Assembly (NCBI RefSeq): GCF_039729195.1
Contig: NZ_CP155796.1
Span: 1,364,001-1,428,000, forward strand
DNA from: Mycobacterium sp. DL
GTDB taxonomy: Bacteria > Actinomycetota > Actinomycetes > Mycobacteriales > Mycobacteriaceae
DNA length: 64,000 nt
Reading direction: 5' to 3'
This document shows, in pieces, positions 17,501 through 24,781 of the stretch. Numbering within the stretch: the stretch's first letter is position 1; each line of letters opens with the position of its first letter. Position numbers and translations under genes: made by a program. The notes under the pieces were generated by a model, which saw nothing but the letters and a program-made list of their open reading frames with translations, did no database searches and had not been told where the DNA came from.

Positions 17501-18968
17501 CGGTGGCGGAGTTGGTGCCGTCGGAGACGGTGTAGGTGAAGAAGTCGACCCCGTTGAAGTTGGTGGCCGGCGTGTAGGCGATGGTGCCATTGGCGTTGAC
17601 CGTAACGGACCCGCCCCATTCCGGGGTGCCCACGGAGGTGACGGTCAGCGCATCACCGTCGGGGTCGCTGTCGTTGTCCAGCACGTCGATGTTGGTGGTG
17701 CCGGAATCCTCGTCGATGGTGAGGACGTCGTTGGTCGTGACCGGCGCGGAGTCGGCAGCAGGGGCAACCGCCACCGAAACCGTGGTCGTCGAACCGTGTC
17801 CACCCCCGAACAGCAGGCTGGCGAGACCGTGGATGTGCCAGGGGCTGGCTTCGTCGGACACGGTGTAGGCGAAAGTGTCGGTGCCGGTGAAGCCGGCATC
17901 GGGGGTGTAGGTGAAGGTGCCGTCGGGGTTGAGCGCGACGGTTCCGTTGGCGGCCTGGGTGTATTTGGTGATGGTCAGGACGTCGCCGCCGGGGTAGAGA
18001 TTGGCGTCGATGTCGTTGCCGAGCACGGCGATCGTGGTGGGCACCTCTTCGGACGTGGCGGCGATATCGGCCACCGCGTGCGGCGCGCTGTTGAAGAACG
18101 TGCGGTTGATCTCGCGGCGGACGAAGGCCAGCACGCCGAGCAGTAGCGGCGGATCACCGGGCATCGACGGCCCGGGGTGGAACAGCATGTTGAGGGCCTG
18201 CCCCGCGATCTTCAGCAGAGCCACCGGCCCGCCGAGGAGTACGCCGATCGGCGACTTCGGCTGCTGGACCAAGGGTGCCGGTGCGGGCACGCCGACCGGG
18301 GCGGCGGCCGGCGCGGACTGTGTCGTCACATCCGCCGATCCCTGGGTCTGCATCGCCAGCGAGAATGCCTTGGCTTCGACGGGCTCGGACTGCTGGATCT
18401 CCAGCGCTCCTTCGGATTCCGTGATCTCCGGATCCTTCTGGCGCAGGGCCGGGGCCGGCTGCTCGGACACCGAGTCGGATTCATCGACCGGGGGCGACGC
18501 GTTATCGGGGACGGCCACCTCAGGAGCCGGGCTCGACGGTGCGAAGTTCTCGGGCACGGCCTCCAGTGGAATCTCGAGGATCTCTTCCTCGGGTTCCTCT
18601 TCGGTTTCGACGAGGATGTCCTGGGGCTCCTCGTCGGTTTCGACGACGATGTCCTGGGGCTCCTCGTCGGTTTCGTCGACGATGTCCTCGGATTCCTCTT
18701 CGGTCTCGTCGGTGATGTCCTGGGGCTCTTCGTCGGCGGCGTCGTCGTGGTGGGTTCCGCCACCGAAACCGGCGCCGTCACCGGCATCGTCACCGGCGTC
18801 GTCACCCTGCTGTCCGGCCGGGTCTGACGACGGCGACTGCGTCTGTGCCGACTTGTCGGCGGAACCGGAGTCGCCGGTGTCGGCCCAGGCCGGGTTCGCT
18901 ACCGCGGTCCCGATTCCGAGCGCAAGAGCCAGAGCGCCTACCCGCCCGACGTGCTTTGCATACCCCAT
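14505..18968 (-). CDS. Large secreted surface protein with tandem Ig/cadherin-like repeats
   Basis: A 1487-residue exported protein. A signal peptide (about 1-29, ending NPAWADTG) leads into a low-complexity acidic region (about 60-150) with tandem EEPQDIVVETD-like units, then a Pro-rich linker and a hydrophobic stretch near 240-275. Tandem cadherin-like/Ig-like repeats of about 90-100 residues follow (pattern APVA.DD...EDT..I.VL.NDSD.DGD.L....G....G.....DGT..YTP...F.GTD.FTYT.SD), as in Big_9/VCBS-type surface proteins. Two near-identical 328-residue modules (about 607-935 and 1152-1480) interrupt the repeats; each holds a probable beta-sandwich I cannot name. No sortase motif or C-terminal membrane helix is seen. 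Probable adhesin or matrix protein. Confidence 0.82.
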   Translation of the reverse strand: MGYAKHVGRVGALALALGIGTAVANPAWADTGDSGSADKSAQTQSPSSDPAGQQGDDAGDDAGDGAGFGGGTHHDDAADEEPQDITDETEEESEDIVDETDEEPQDIVVETDEEPQDILVETEEEPEEEILEIPLEAVPENFAPSSPAPEVAVPDNASPPVDESDSVSEQPAPALRQKDPEITESEGALEIQQSEPVEAKAFSLAMQTQGSADVTTQSAPAAAPVGVPAPAPLVQQPKSPIGVLLGGPVALLKIAGQALNMLFHPGPSMPGDPPLLLGVLAFVRREINRTFFNSAPHAVADIAATSEEVPTTIAVLGNDIDANLYPGGDVLTITKYTQAANGTVALNPDGTFTYTPDAGFTGTDTFAYTVSDEASPWHIHGLASLLFGGGHGSTTTVSVAVAPAADSAPVTTNDVLTIDEDSGTTNIDVLDNDSDPDGDALTVTSVGTPEWGGSVTVNANGTIAYTPATNFNGVDFFTYTVSDGTNSATATVTVTVAPVDDAPVAIDDTATTSEETAVIINVVGNDDDVDTTSLNVVAVSTPGHGSAMVNGDGTITYTPDVDHFGTDTFTYTVSDSTSERTATVTVTITGVNDAPVAQAVAGQPNPISGVILGSTVASDVDGDTLTYSAAPIETQYGTVTIDAETGGFVYTPNNPVPVSPNTGFWTGSLDEWTTGTVNTDQGPTVTAPDNLGTGVSVITTPLSFNAPEWPQTGTPAHTWLHTPNGSAAALSPNSTQTFAEAGTALGLTLAQQQAVITTAAETPTDATWMTRTVSLEADTVYTMVWNYIGTDYEPYNDGSITTLVYQGSGPAPTVLVNNYAENYAILGFTNTGTGDYSTGSYGSTGWQTATYQVSQTGDYTLGFAVFNMRDQAYDPVLLVASQPGTTLRDGIPFGPVPPNNPNAPQTVLDTFTITVDDGNGATTDVIVNVPVTILAETTTPPVAADDEVTTEEDTEIAIAPVLLLDNDSDAGGDTLSVVAVGTASHGSTSLAADGTITYTPAANFHGTDSFTYTISDGTSNAGATVTVVITNVNDAPVAVDDAAGSIAEDSTDVLTHEVLANDSDVDGDPVTITTVTDGAYGTVTFTGSSVSYTLGSDNAEVQGLAAGDILTDLFTYTITDGVLPSTGSVMVSIVGTNDAPVVQVITGTPNATSGVILGSTVATDVDGDTLTYSAAPIETQYGTVTIDAETGGFVYTPNNPVPVSPNTGFWTGSLDEWTTGTVNTDQGPVLTAPDNLGTGVSVITTPLSFDAPPRPDTATPAHTWLHTPNGSAAALSPNSTQTFAEAGTALGLTLAQQQAVITTAAETPTDATWMTRTVSLEADTVYTMVWNYIGTDYEPYNDGSITTLVYQGSGPAPTVLVNNYAENYAILGFTNTGTGDYSTGSYGSTGWQTATYQVSQTGDYTLGFAVFNMRDQAYDPVLLVASQPGTTLRDGIPFGPVPPNNPNAPQTVLDTFTITVDDGNGATTDVAVNVPVTILADEEAVTV
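14529..15512 (-). repeat. Intragenic module duplication, copy 2
   Basis: About 984 bp, repeated at 16164-17147 with an in-frame offset of 1635 bp (545 codons). Most of it is identical base for base. The clearest divergence is a short block near 15190-15225 (NAPEWPQTG in one copy, DAPPRPDTA in the other), with a few changes near 15283-15293. Confidence 0.9.
16164..17147 (-). repeat. Intragenic module duplication, copy 1
   Basis: Partner of 14529-15512. Both copies begin in a cadherin-like unit (SGVILGSTVA) and end in VPVTILA, so each duplication contains one repeat boundary plus the unknown beta-rich module. Confidence 0.9.
18570..18745 (-). repeat. Acidic tandem repeat in the surface protein
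   Basis: Four to five copies of a 12-13-codon unit encoding EEPQDIVVETD and variants (EESEDIVDETD, EEPQDILVETE). It forms a highly negative stalk behind the signal peptide. Confidence 0.8.
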
Positions 18969-19166
18969 GATTTTCCCCCCGTTTGCGCGGCCCGAAATGG
19001 GCCGTTAGACGCATGACGCTAGGGACAGGGGGATGTGGACCGAATCGGGGGATTCCCTATGTTCTCGCCGCCCGACCCAGGGGGCAGATGCCCCGCAGGT
19101 GTCATTTCAGCAAATGTGGCGGCACTGTGTCGGCGGCGCACGCAGCAGGTTCGCAGACGTGACGAG

Positions 19167-20027
19167 CTAATCGGCCTTCGGCACCACGATCACCGGGACG
19201 TCCACGCCGGCCAGGATGCGCGCCGCCGTCGACCCCAGGAAGATCCGGCTCGGGGCGGCGAACCGGCTCGAGCCGACCACCAGCAGGTCCCCGTCGTCCC
19301 AGTTGAGCTTCTTCAGCGCCGACTCCAGCGTCATGCCGTCGGCGACCAACGACGTGATCTCGGGTGACTCCGGCAGCGCGCGCGCCGCGATCGCGAGGTT
19401 CTCCTCGGCGGCCGCGACCTGCAGTTGCCGGACCTCGCGGGCGCTGCCCGCCTCCGACAGGTTCTCCGCCGACACCAGTGACAGCATGCGGATCGGCAAC
19501 CCGGCGGCGCTGGCCAGCGTGATCGCGAACGGCAACGGGTTGTCGTCGCCGGCCCGGGTGGGCACCGCGGCCGTCACGGCGTCGATCGCCTCGTCGGGGT
19601 CCTCGGCGTAGCCGCGCGGCGCGAGCGCCACCGGGATCGGTGAGGAGTGCAACAGCGCATTGGTGACCGGGCCGATGGTGTGGCGGCCGAAGAAGCCGTC
19701 CCGGGCGCCGCCGACCACGATCAGATCGGAAGCTTTCTGCTCGGCGAAATCGATGAGCGACTGGGCGAACGACTCGCCGACGGTCACGGTGGACCCGGCG
19801 GTCACACCCTCGGCGGCCAGCGCGGCGACCGCCTTGGACACCCAATCCTTGCCACGATTGACGAGCAACTGTTGGTAGTCCGCACGGCCGGGATGGCCGT
19901 CGGGCAGTTCCTCGCGGACGACGAGCAGCACGTCCACGTCGGCGTCGAAGGTCTTGGCGAGCGCGCTGGCCAGTGCGATGCCGTCGTCGCCGGTCGGGGT
20001 GGCTAGGTAGCCGACTGTCAGATGCAT
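19167..20027 (-). CDS. Universal stress protein, two-domain
   Basis: A 286-residue tandem UspA-domain protein. Both domains carry the ATP-binding G-x2-G-x9-G-S/T region: GGARDGFFGRHTIGPVTNAL in domain 1 (about 100-140) and GSSRFAAPSRIFLGSTAARI in domain 2 (about 245-280). Two-domain Usps are typical of mycobacteria. The gene lies 27 bp downstream of the APC permease on the same strand and is probably cotranscribed. The ribosome site is AGGAACAG before the ATG. No DosR box is apparent nearby. The exact role is unknown. Confidence 0.88.
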   Translation of the reverse strand: MHLTVGYLATPTGDDGIALASALAKTFDADVDVLLVVREELPDGHPGRADYQQLLVNRGKDWVSKAVAALAAEGVTAGSTVTVGESFAQSLIDFAEQKASDLIVVGGARDGFFGRHTIGPVTNALLHSSPIPVALAPRGYAEDPDEAIDAVTAAVPTRAGDDNPLPFAITLASAAGLPIRMLSLVSAENLSEAGSAREVRQLQVAAAEENLAIAARALPESPEITSLVADGMTLESALKKLNWDDGDLLVVGSSRFAAPSRIFLGSTAARILAGVDVPVIVVPKAD

Positions 20028-20054
20028 TGCTGTTCCTGCTCTTTCAGTGATGTA

Positions 20055-21566
20055 TCAGTAGACGTCCGGGACCTTGACTTCGGTGCTCGCGTTCAGTGTC
20101 TCACCGCGGAAGAACCGCTTGGTGCCGAATGCGAAGCATGCCAGCATCAGCGGGATGCCCAACACCAGCATCCCGATGCCGAGGACAAAGACCCCGCCGA
20201 CGGGTCCGAACGCGGTGTAGCCGTAGTCGGGCTGGATCATGTCCCTGGCGCTCTGGAAGAACGCCCACGTCATGGCCAGGGCGCCGATCAGCGGGAAGAT
20301 GCCGCGGAAGAACAGATTTCGGGCCGAGGCGAACAGCGTCGCGCGGAAGTACCACACGCATGCATAGGCGGTGACCCCGTAGTAGAACGCCACCGCCAGG
20401 CCGAGTGAGGCGACCGAGTCGGCGAGCGCGTTCTCCGAGAGGACCGTCAGCACCAGGTAGAAGAACAGCGCCGACAGACCCATGACGATGGTGCCGAACG
20501 CCGGGGTCATGTAGCGGGGGTGCACGTTGGCGAACCGCTTGGGGATGGCTTCGTAGACGGCCATCGACAGCGAGCCGCGGGCGGTGGGCAGGATCGTGGT
20601 CTGCGTCGACGACAGCGCCGATATCGAGACGGTCAGCAGCAGCGCGGACGCCGCGATCGAACCGGCGACGGGACCACCGAGCACCGTGAGCACGTCGTCG
20701 GTGTTGTTGGGGTTGTTCAGGCCGATGCCGACCTCGCCGAAACCGGCGAACGACTGGATCGCGTAGGCCACCAGCACGTAGGTGCAGACCAGGATGACGG
20801 TGGTGATCAGCGCCGCGATGCCGGGCGTTCTGCCGGGATCCTTGGTCTCTTCGCCGACGGCCAGGCACGCGTCCCAGCCCCAGTAGATGAAGATGCACAG
20901 GATGATCGCCGCGGCGATCGACGACGCATCCAGCCCGCCGGGCCACAGCCACGACAGCTGCGGCGAGATGGCCTGCGCGCCGGCGTTGCCCGCGAATACC
21001 CGGATCAGTGCGATCACGCTGATGGTGACCAGCACACCGAACTGGATGGCGATCAGCACGTTCTGCACCCGCTCGCTGACGACGATGCCGCGCGCCGACA
21101 ACAGGGTCATCGCGATTATGAAGAAGCACCCGAGACCGACCTTGGCGAAGACGTTCTCGGCGAGGTCGTCGAGGCCGAGGAAGTTGAACAGGTAGATCGC
21201 GGCGATCTCGGCGACGTTGGCCAGCACGATGATCGCCGACACGGCCAGACCCCAGCCGCCGATCCAGCCGATCCACGGTCCGAACGCCTTGGTGCCCCAG
21301 GTGAAGGTGGTGCCGCAGTCGGGCGTGTCCTGCGCCAGTTCCTTGTAGGCGAACGCGACGAGCAGCATCGGGATGAACGCCAGGACGAACATCGCCGGGG
21401 CCTTCTCGCCGACGGCCAGCACGACGTAGCCGAGGGTGGCCGCCAGGCTGTAGGCGGGCGCGACGGCCGCCAAGCCGATCACCACATTGCCGACGAGGCC
21501 GAGCGCCCCCGCCTGCAGGCCCTTGCTGCCGACGGCGGGCGCCGACGGTTCCTCCATGATTGCCAT
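20055..21566 (-). CDS. APC family amino acid/polyamine permease
   Basis: A 503-residue amino acid-polyamine-organocation transporter with about 12 membrane helices. The N-terminal GLVGNVVIGLAAVAPAYSLAATLG helix and DCGTTFTWGTKAFGPWIGWI loop are typical of APC proteins; a GWDACLAVGEETKDPGRTPG loop follows helix 6. Substrate is not readable. The aminotransferase-dehydrogenase genes nearby make putrescine or an amino acid plausible. A TATATT box at 21573-21578 lies about 7 nt before the ATG, suggesting a leaderless mRNA. The Usp gene follows in the same operon. Confidence 0.86.
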   Translation of the reverse strand: MAIMEEPSAPAVGSKGLQAGALGLVGNVVIGLAAVAPAYSLAATLGYVVLAVGEKAPAMFVLAFIPMLLVAFAYKELAQDTPDCGTTFTWGTKAFGPWIGWIGGWGLAVSAIIVLANVAEIAAIYLFNFLGLDDLAENVFAKVGLGCFFIIAMTLLSARGIVVSERVQNVLIAIQFGVLVTISVIALIRVFAGNAGAQAISPQLSWLWPGGLDASSIAAAIILCIFIYWGWDACLAVGEETKDPGRTPGIAALITTVILVCTYVLVAYAIQSFAGFGEVGIGLNNPNNTDDVLTVLGGPVAGSIAASALLLTVSISALSSTQTTILPTARGSLSMAVYEAIPKRFANVHPRYMTPAFGTIVMGLSALFFYLVLTVLSENALADSVASLGLAVAFYYGVTAYACVWYFRATLFASARNLFFRGIFPLIGALAMTWAFFQSARDMIQPDYGYTAFGPVGGVFVLGIGMLVLGIPLMLACFAFGTKRFFRGETLNASTEVKVPDVY

Positions 21567-21572
21567 GCGCGC

Positions 21573-21578
21573 AATATA
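21573..21578 (-). promoter_or_regulatory. -10 box of the permease gene, probably leaderless
   Basis: TATATT on the minus strand ends 6 nt before the ATG at 21566, the spacing expected when transcription starts at the start codon. Confidence 0.5.
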
Positions 21579-21614
21579 CGGTTCCGGTGGTGACGGCGCG
21601 CGTCGTACGCGTAA

Positions 21615-21644
21615 ATCGTTGTCATATAGCGGTTTCGCAACGAT
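21615..21644. promoter_or_regulatory. Inverted repeat between permease and sigma factor genes
   Basis: ATCGTTG (21615-21621) and CAACGAT (21638-21644) form perfect arms 16 bp apart, about 40-80 bp from both divergent start codons. It could bind a dimeric regulator. Nothing identifies which. Confidence 0.35.
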
Positions 21645-21690
21645 ATTCGCGCTGATTTGGCTAGATGCCGTTGAGTTCTACACTCGTGGG

Positions 21691-22617
21691 ATGACCGCCG
21701 GCGCGTGGGTCGAGGAGTTCGAGCAGTTGCGGCCGCACCTGCTCGCGGTGGGGTACCGACTCACCGGCACGCTCGTCGACGCCGAGGACATCGTGCAGGA
21801 AGCGTGGTTGCGCTGGGATGCCCACCGCGACACGTCGATCGAAGATCTCGAGGCGTGGTTGACGACGGTGGTCAGCCGCGTGGGTCTGGACAGGTTGCGG
21901 TCGGCGGCGCGGCGTCGGGAGACCTACGTCGGAGAGTGGCTGCCCGAACCGGTGGTGACGGGGCTCGACGGCACGGACCCGTTGGCCGCTGTGGTGGCCG
22001 CAGAGGATGCCCGGTTCGCCGCGATGGTGGTGCTCGAGCGCCTGACGCCCGACCAGCGGGTGGCGTTTGTGCTGCACGACGGCTTCTCGGTGCCGTTCGA
22101 CGATGTCGCCGACGTCCTCGGGTGCACTCCGGCCGCGGCGCGTCAGTTGGCGTCGCGGGCCCGCCGCGCGGTCCGCGATGCACCCCCGCCCGCCGCCGAT
22201 CACGATGAGGTGGTGGGAAAGCTGTTGGCGGCCATGGCTTCTGGCGATCTCGACGCCGTCGTCGCGGTGCTGCATCCCGACGTGACGTTCACCGGCGACT
22301 CGAACGGCCGCGCCCCGACGGCGGCGAGGGTCATCCACGGCAGCGACAAGGTGGCGCGGTTTCTACTCGGGCTGGCACAGCGGTACGGGCCGCGGTTGTT
22401 GTCCAGCGGCAGGCCGGGTCTGGTCAACGGCGAGTTGGGCGTCTACACGGCCGGCGCCGAAACCACCGGCGAGTGGCCGGTGCTCTCGCCGCGCATCCAG
22501 GCGCTGACGGTGCAGGGTGGGCGGGTGATCGCGGTGTACGACATCGCCAACCCGGACAAGTTCAGCGCCTCCCCCTTGCACCGCGAGCGCGCGCGTCTGC
22601 ACGTCGACACGCCGTAA
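21691..22617 (+). CDS. sigJ: ECF41-type RNA polymerase sigma factor (SigJ-like)
   Basis: A 308-residue ECF sigma factor with a C-terminal SnoaL-like extension. Region 2 (DAEDIVQEAWLRWDAH) covers residues 30-45, region 4 (LTPDQRVAFVLHDGFSVPFD then LGCTPAAARQLASRARRAVR) about 118-165, and the SnoaL domain about 175-295. It ends with YDIANPDKF, the NPDKL-like motif of ECF41 sigmas, which use this domain instead of an anti-sigma protein. The next gene encodes an AhpD-like protein, the usual ECF41 partner, and carries a textbook ECF41 promoter. The last eleven residues (RERARLHVDTP) and the stop are encoded by a family B repeat. Confidence 0.87.
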   Translation: MTAGAWVEEFEQLRPHLLAVGYRLTGTLVDAEDIVQEAWLRWDAHRDTSIEDLEAWLTTVVSRVGLDRLRSAARRRETYVGEWLPEPVVTGLDGTDPLAAVVAAEDARFAAMVVLERLTPDQRVAFVLHDGFSVPFDDVADVLGCTPAAARQLASRARRAVRDAPPPAADHDEVVGKLLAAMASGDLDAVVAVLHPDVTFTGDSNGRAPTAARVIHGSDKVARFLLGLAQRYGPRLLSSGRPGLVNGELGVYTAGAETTGEWPVLSPRIQALTVQGGRVIAVYDIANPDKFSASPLHRERARLHVDTP

Positions 22618-22641
22618 AAGTTGGCATTCTGCGCGCGCTCG
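22581..22641. repeat. Family B palindromic repeat, copy B1 (61 bp)
   Basis: CCGCGAGCGCGCG at one end and GCGCGCTCGCG at the other are inverted; the middle contains GTCTGCAC, ACACGCCGTAA and TGGCATT. It overlaps the 3' end of the sigma factor gene and supplies its final codons. Other copies are at 34145, 48131 and (inverted) 49168. Confidence 0.85.
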
Positions 22642-22665
22642 CGCCCGCCGAGCGCTACCGAAATG

Positions 22666-23241
22666 TCACCCAGCCCACGGCACCCGGCACGCGTCGCCGG
22701 AGTTGAAGCCCTGCTCGGTGATGCCCAGCGCGGAATACATCCGGGCCCGCATGTTCTCCAGGCCGATGTGATAGCTGAGTTCGAGGACCCCGTCGTCGCC
22801 GAAACGAGCACGCAGATCGGCCACCTGTTCGTCGGTCACGGCGTGCGGGTCGGTCGTCATCACATCGGCGTAGGCGATCGCGGCCCGCTCGTCGTCACTG
22901 AAGAGCGGCGAGGTCGCGTAATCGTCGACGTGCTCGAGCCTTTCGACATCGAGGCCGTCCAGCCGCTGAAGCATCGAGCCGAAGTCCACACACCATGAGC
23001 ATCCGATCGTGCGTGCGGTCCAGAACACCGCCAGCTCTCGCACGCTGGCAGGCAGCTTCGTCGACGCGGAACCCACCATGCCCTCGTGGACCGCGTTGGC
23101 GACGAGCAGCCTGGGATGGTGGGCAGCGACCGCGAACGGCTCGGGGACCTCGCCGAACCGCCGTTTGACCACGCGGTACAGCAGTCGGGTCAGCAGCGAG
23201 GTCTCGGTAGGGGCCAGGGGAGCGATGCGGGTTGTTGTCAT
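22666..23241 (-). CDS. Carboxymuconolactone decarboxylase family (AhpD-like) protein
   Basis: A 191-residue AhpD-like all-helical protein. The family redox motif appears as ARTIGCSWCVDFGSML (Cys about 80 and 83), with the downstream His/Asp replaced by Asp-Phe-Gly as in many CMD proteins. These are peroxidase-like or decarboxylase-like enzymes, and in ECF41 loci they are the standard target gene. The gene is convergent with sigJ and starts just after an ECF41 promoter, with a very short or no leader. Confidence 0.85.
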   Translation of the reverse strand: MTTTRIAPLAPTETSLLTRLLYRVVKRRFGEVPEPFAVAAHHPRLLVANAVHEGMVGSASTKLPASVRELAVFWTARTIGCSWCVDFGSMLQRLDGLDVERLEHVDDYATSPLFSDDERAAIAYADVMTTDPHAVTDEQVADLRARFGDDGVLELSYHIGLENMRARMYSALGITEQGFNSGDACRVPWAG

Positions 23242-23249
23242 ACCTGTCA

Positions 23250-23276
23250 GACGAGGCGGCCGGCGAAAGTGTGACA
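23250..23276 (-). promoter_or_regulatory. ECF41-type promoter of the AhpD-like gene
   Basis: On the minus strand TGTCACA (23276-23270) is followed after exactly 16 bp by CGTC (23253-23250), the published ECF41 promoter pattern. The ATG at 23241 lies 8 nt beyond, so the mRNA is nearly leaderless. The ECF41 sigma is encoded by the neighbouring gene. Confidence 0.8.
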
Positions 23277-23277
23277 G

Positions 23278-23790
23278 TCAGCCGCGGCTGCGCTGGTAGT
23301 GGCGGCGGGCCTTCATGCGGTTGCCGCAGATCGCCATCGAGCACCACCGGGCGGTGTTGGGTTTGCTCCGGTCGATGAGGAACAGGTGGCACTCGGTGTT
23401 GGCGCACGGGCGCAGGCGTCCCGGGCTCGTGATCCGCAGCCCGTCCCAGGCGAGCACCGCCCTCGCGGCACCGGAGGCGTCGTCGTCGACGTCGAGTCGC
23501 CAGGTCACGCCGGCGTCGCCCGCGGTGGGGGCCAGGCGGACGCGGTCCAGGAACGGTTGAAGCGTCGCCGCGGATTCGTCGCCGCGGACGACGGCCTGTA
23601 GGGCCGCGCGGGCGTCGGTGAGCGACGTCCATGCCGCGGCGGTCGCAGGCATCCCGTGTGCGGTCATCCACGGTGACGCGACCGCGATGTCGGACAGCGC
23701 GTCGGTCGGGACCCCGTCGATCACCGGCGTCGTGTTGAGCAGGTCGAGAAGGAATGCCTCGTCGTCGACGCTCGTCGCGTACACATCCAA
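23278..23790 (-). CDS. CGNR zinc-finger domain protein
   Basis: A 170-residue protein of the ABATE/CGNR family. The N-terminal helical part (DDEAFLLDLLNTTPVIDGVP) is followed by a C-terminal zinc ribbon-like motif, CANTECHLFLIDRS, then WCSMAICGNRMKARRHY with the four Cys and the name-giving CGNR. Such proteins are thought to bind DNA as regulators. The TTG at 23790 is preferred because GGAGG lies 6 nt before it; a GTG at 23784 is an alternative. It is divergent from the dehalogenase-type hydrolase, its likely target. Confidence 0.75.
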   Translation of the reverse strand: MDVYATSVDDEAFLLDLLNTTPVIDGVPTDALSDIAVASPWMTAHGMPATAAAWTSLTDARAALQAVVRGDESAATLQPFLDRVRLAPTAGDAGVTWRLDVDDDASGAARAVLAWDGLRITSPGRLRPCANTECHLFLIDRSKPNTARWCSMAICGNRMKARRHYQRSRG

Positions 23791-23810
23791 AACTAACCTC
23801 CAAAAGACTA

Positions 23811-23839
23811 TTGACAGGTTACACGATCGCGGGTTCAAT
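23811..23839 (+). promoter_or_regulatory. Sigma-70-type promoter of the hydrolase gene
   Basis: A perfect TTGACA (23811-23816) is separated by 17 bp from TTCAAT (23834-23839). The hydrolase starts at 23875 after AGGGAG. On the opposite strand TAACCT (23821-23816) could serve the CGNR gene, so the two promoters would overlap. Confidence 0.6.
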
Positions 23840-23874
23840 CGAACTAACCGATCAAATTCATTTAGGGAGTTAGT

Positions 23875-24738
23875 ATGGAAACCGTTCACCACCGCTACGC
23901 CACGATCGACGGACGCCAGGTCTTCTATCGCGAGGCGGGTGATCCCGACGCCCCGGTGATCGTGTTGCTGCACGGATTCCCGACGAGCTCGTTCATGTTC
24001 CGCAACCTGATCCCCGCGCTCGCCGACCGCTACCGGGTGATCGCTCCGGACTTCCTGGGTTTCGGCTACACCGACGCGCCGTCGGTCGACGACTTCGACT
24101 ACACCTTCGACGCCCTGGCCGAATCGGTCGCGGGACTGCTGAGCGAGCTCGGCGTCGCGCGCTATGCGATCTACGTGCAGGACTACGGCGCGCCCGTGGG
24201 CTGGCGACTGGCGCTGCGCGACCCGGCGGCCATCACCGCGATCATCACGCAGAACGGCAACGGCTACGACGCCGGCTTCGTCACCGACGGTTGGGTGCCG
24301 GTGTGGAACTACCAGCGCGAGCAGACGCCGGAAACGGCGGCGGCGCTGCGAGAGTTCCTGAGCTACGAGGCCACCAGGACGCAGTACGTCGCCGGTGTGC
24401 CCGACGAAAGTGTGGTCAGCCCCGACACGTGGCACCACGACTTCGCGCTGCTGTCGCGTCCCGGCAACGACCTGATCCAGCTCAAGCTTTTCCTGGACTA
24501 TGCGACGAACCCCAAGCTCTATCCGGCGCTGCACGACTACCTGCGCGCCAGCGCGGTTCCGGTGCTCGCGGTGTGGGGTGACAAGGACCCGTTCTTCGGA
24601 CCGGACGGTGCGCGCGGCTTCGCCGACGACGCCGTCGACGCCGAGATCCACCTCCTCGACGGCGGCCACTTCCTGCTGGAGAGCGCGTTCGACGAGGTGA
24701 CCGCCCTGATCCGCGATTTCCTGTCCCGGCGTCTGTGA
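23875..24738 (+). CDS. Alpha/beta-hydrolase, haloalkane dehalogenase/epoxide hydrolase type
   Basis: A 287-residue alpha/beta-hydrolase. The nucleophile is an Asp (VQDYGAPVGWRLA, about residue 103) rather than Ser, as in haloalkane dehalogenases and epoxide hydrolases. The oxyanion segment HGFPTSSFMFRNLIP and the PDFLGFGYTDAPS strand fit the same group. The catalytic His is in LDGGHFLLES (about 264). It hydrolyses a carbon-halogen or epoxide bond of unknown substrate. AGGGAG lies 5 nt before the ATG. It is divergent from a CGNR protein that may regulate it. Confidence 0.82.
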   Translation: METVHHRYATIDGRQVFYREAGDPDAPVIVLLHGFPTSSFMFRNLIPALADRYRVIAPDFLGFGYTDAPSVDDFDYTFDALAESVAGLLSELGVARYAIYVQDYGAPVGWRLALRDPAAITAIITQNGNGYDAGFVTDGWVPVWNYQREQTPETAAALREFLSYEATRTQYVAGVPDESVVSPDTWHHDFALLSRPGNDLIQLKLFLDYATNPKLYPALHDYLRASAVPVLAVWGDKDPFFGPDGARGFADDAVDAEIHLLDGGHFLLESAFDEVTALIRDFLSRRL

Positions 24739-24781
24739 CGTCCGCGTGCTTGAGAGGGCACGCGACGGGTAGAACAGGCGG

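Noticed and set aside
18570..18745. Possible CRISPR-like repeat array
   Set aside because: The repeat is in-frame coding DNA for an acidic stalk with variable, contiguous units, not spaced direct repeats with unique spacers.
22581..22641. Family B repeat as an intrinsic terminator only
   Set aside because: No T-run follows, and copies occur inside coding ends and in both orientations, so a simple terminator role does not explain them.
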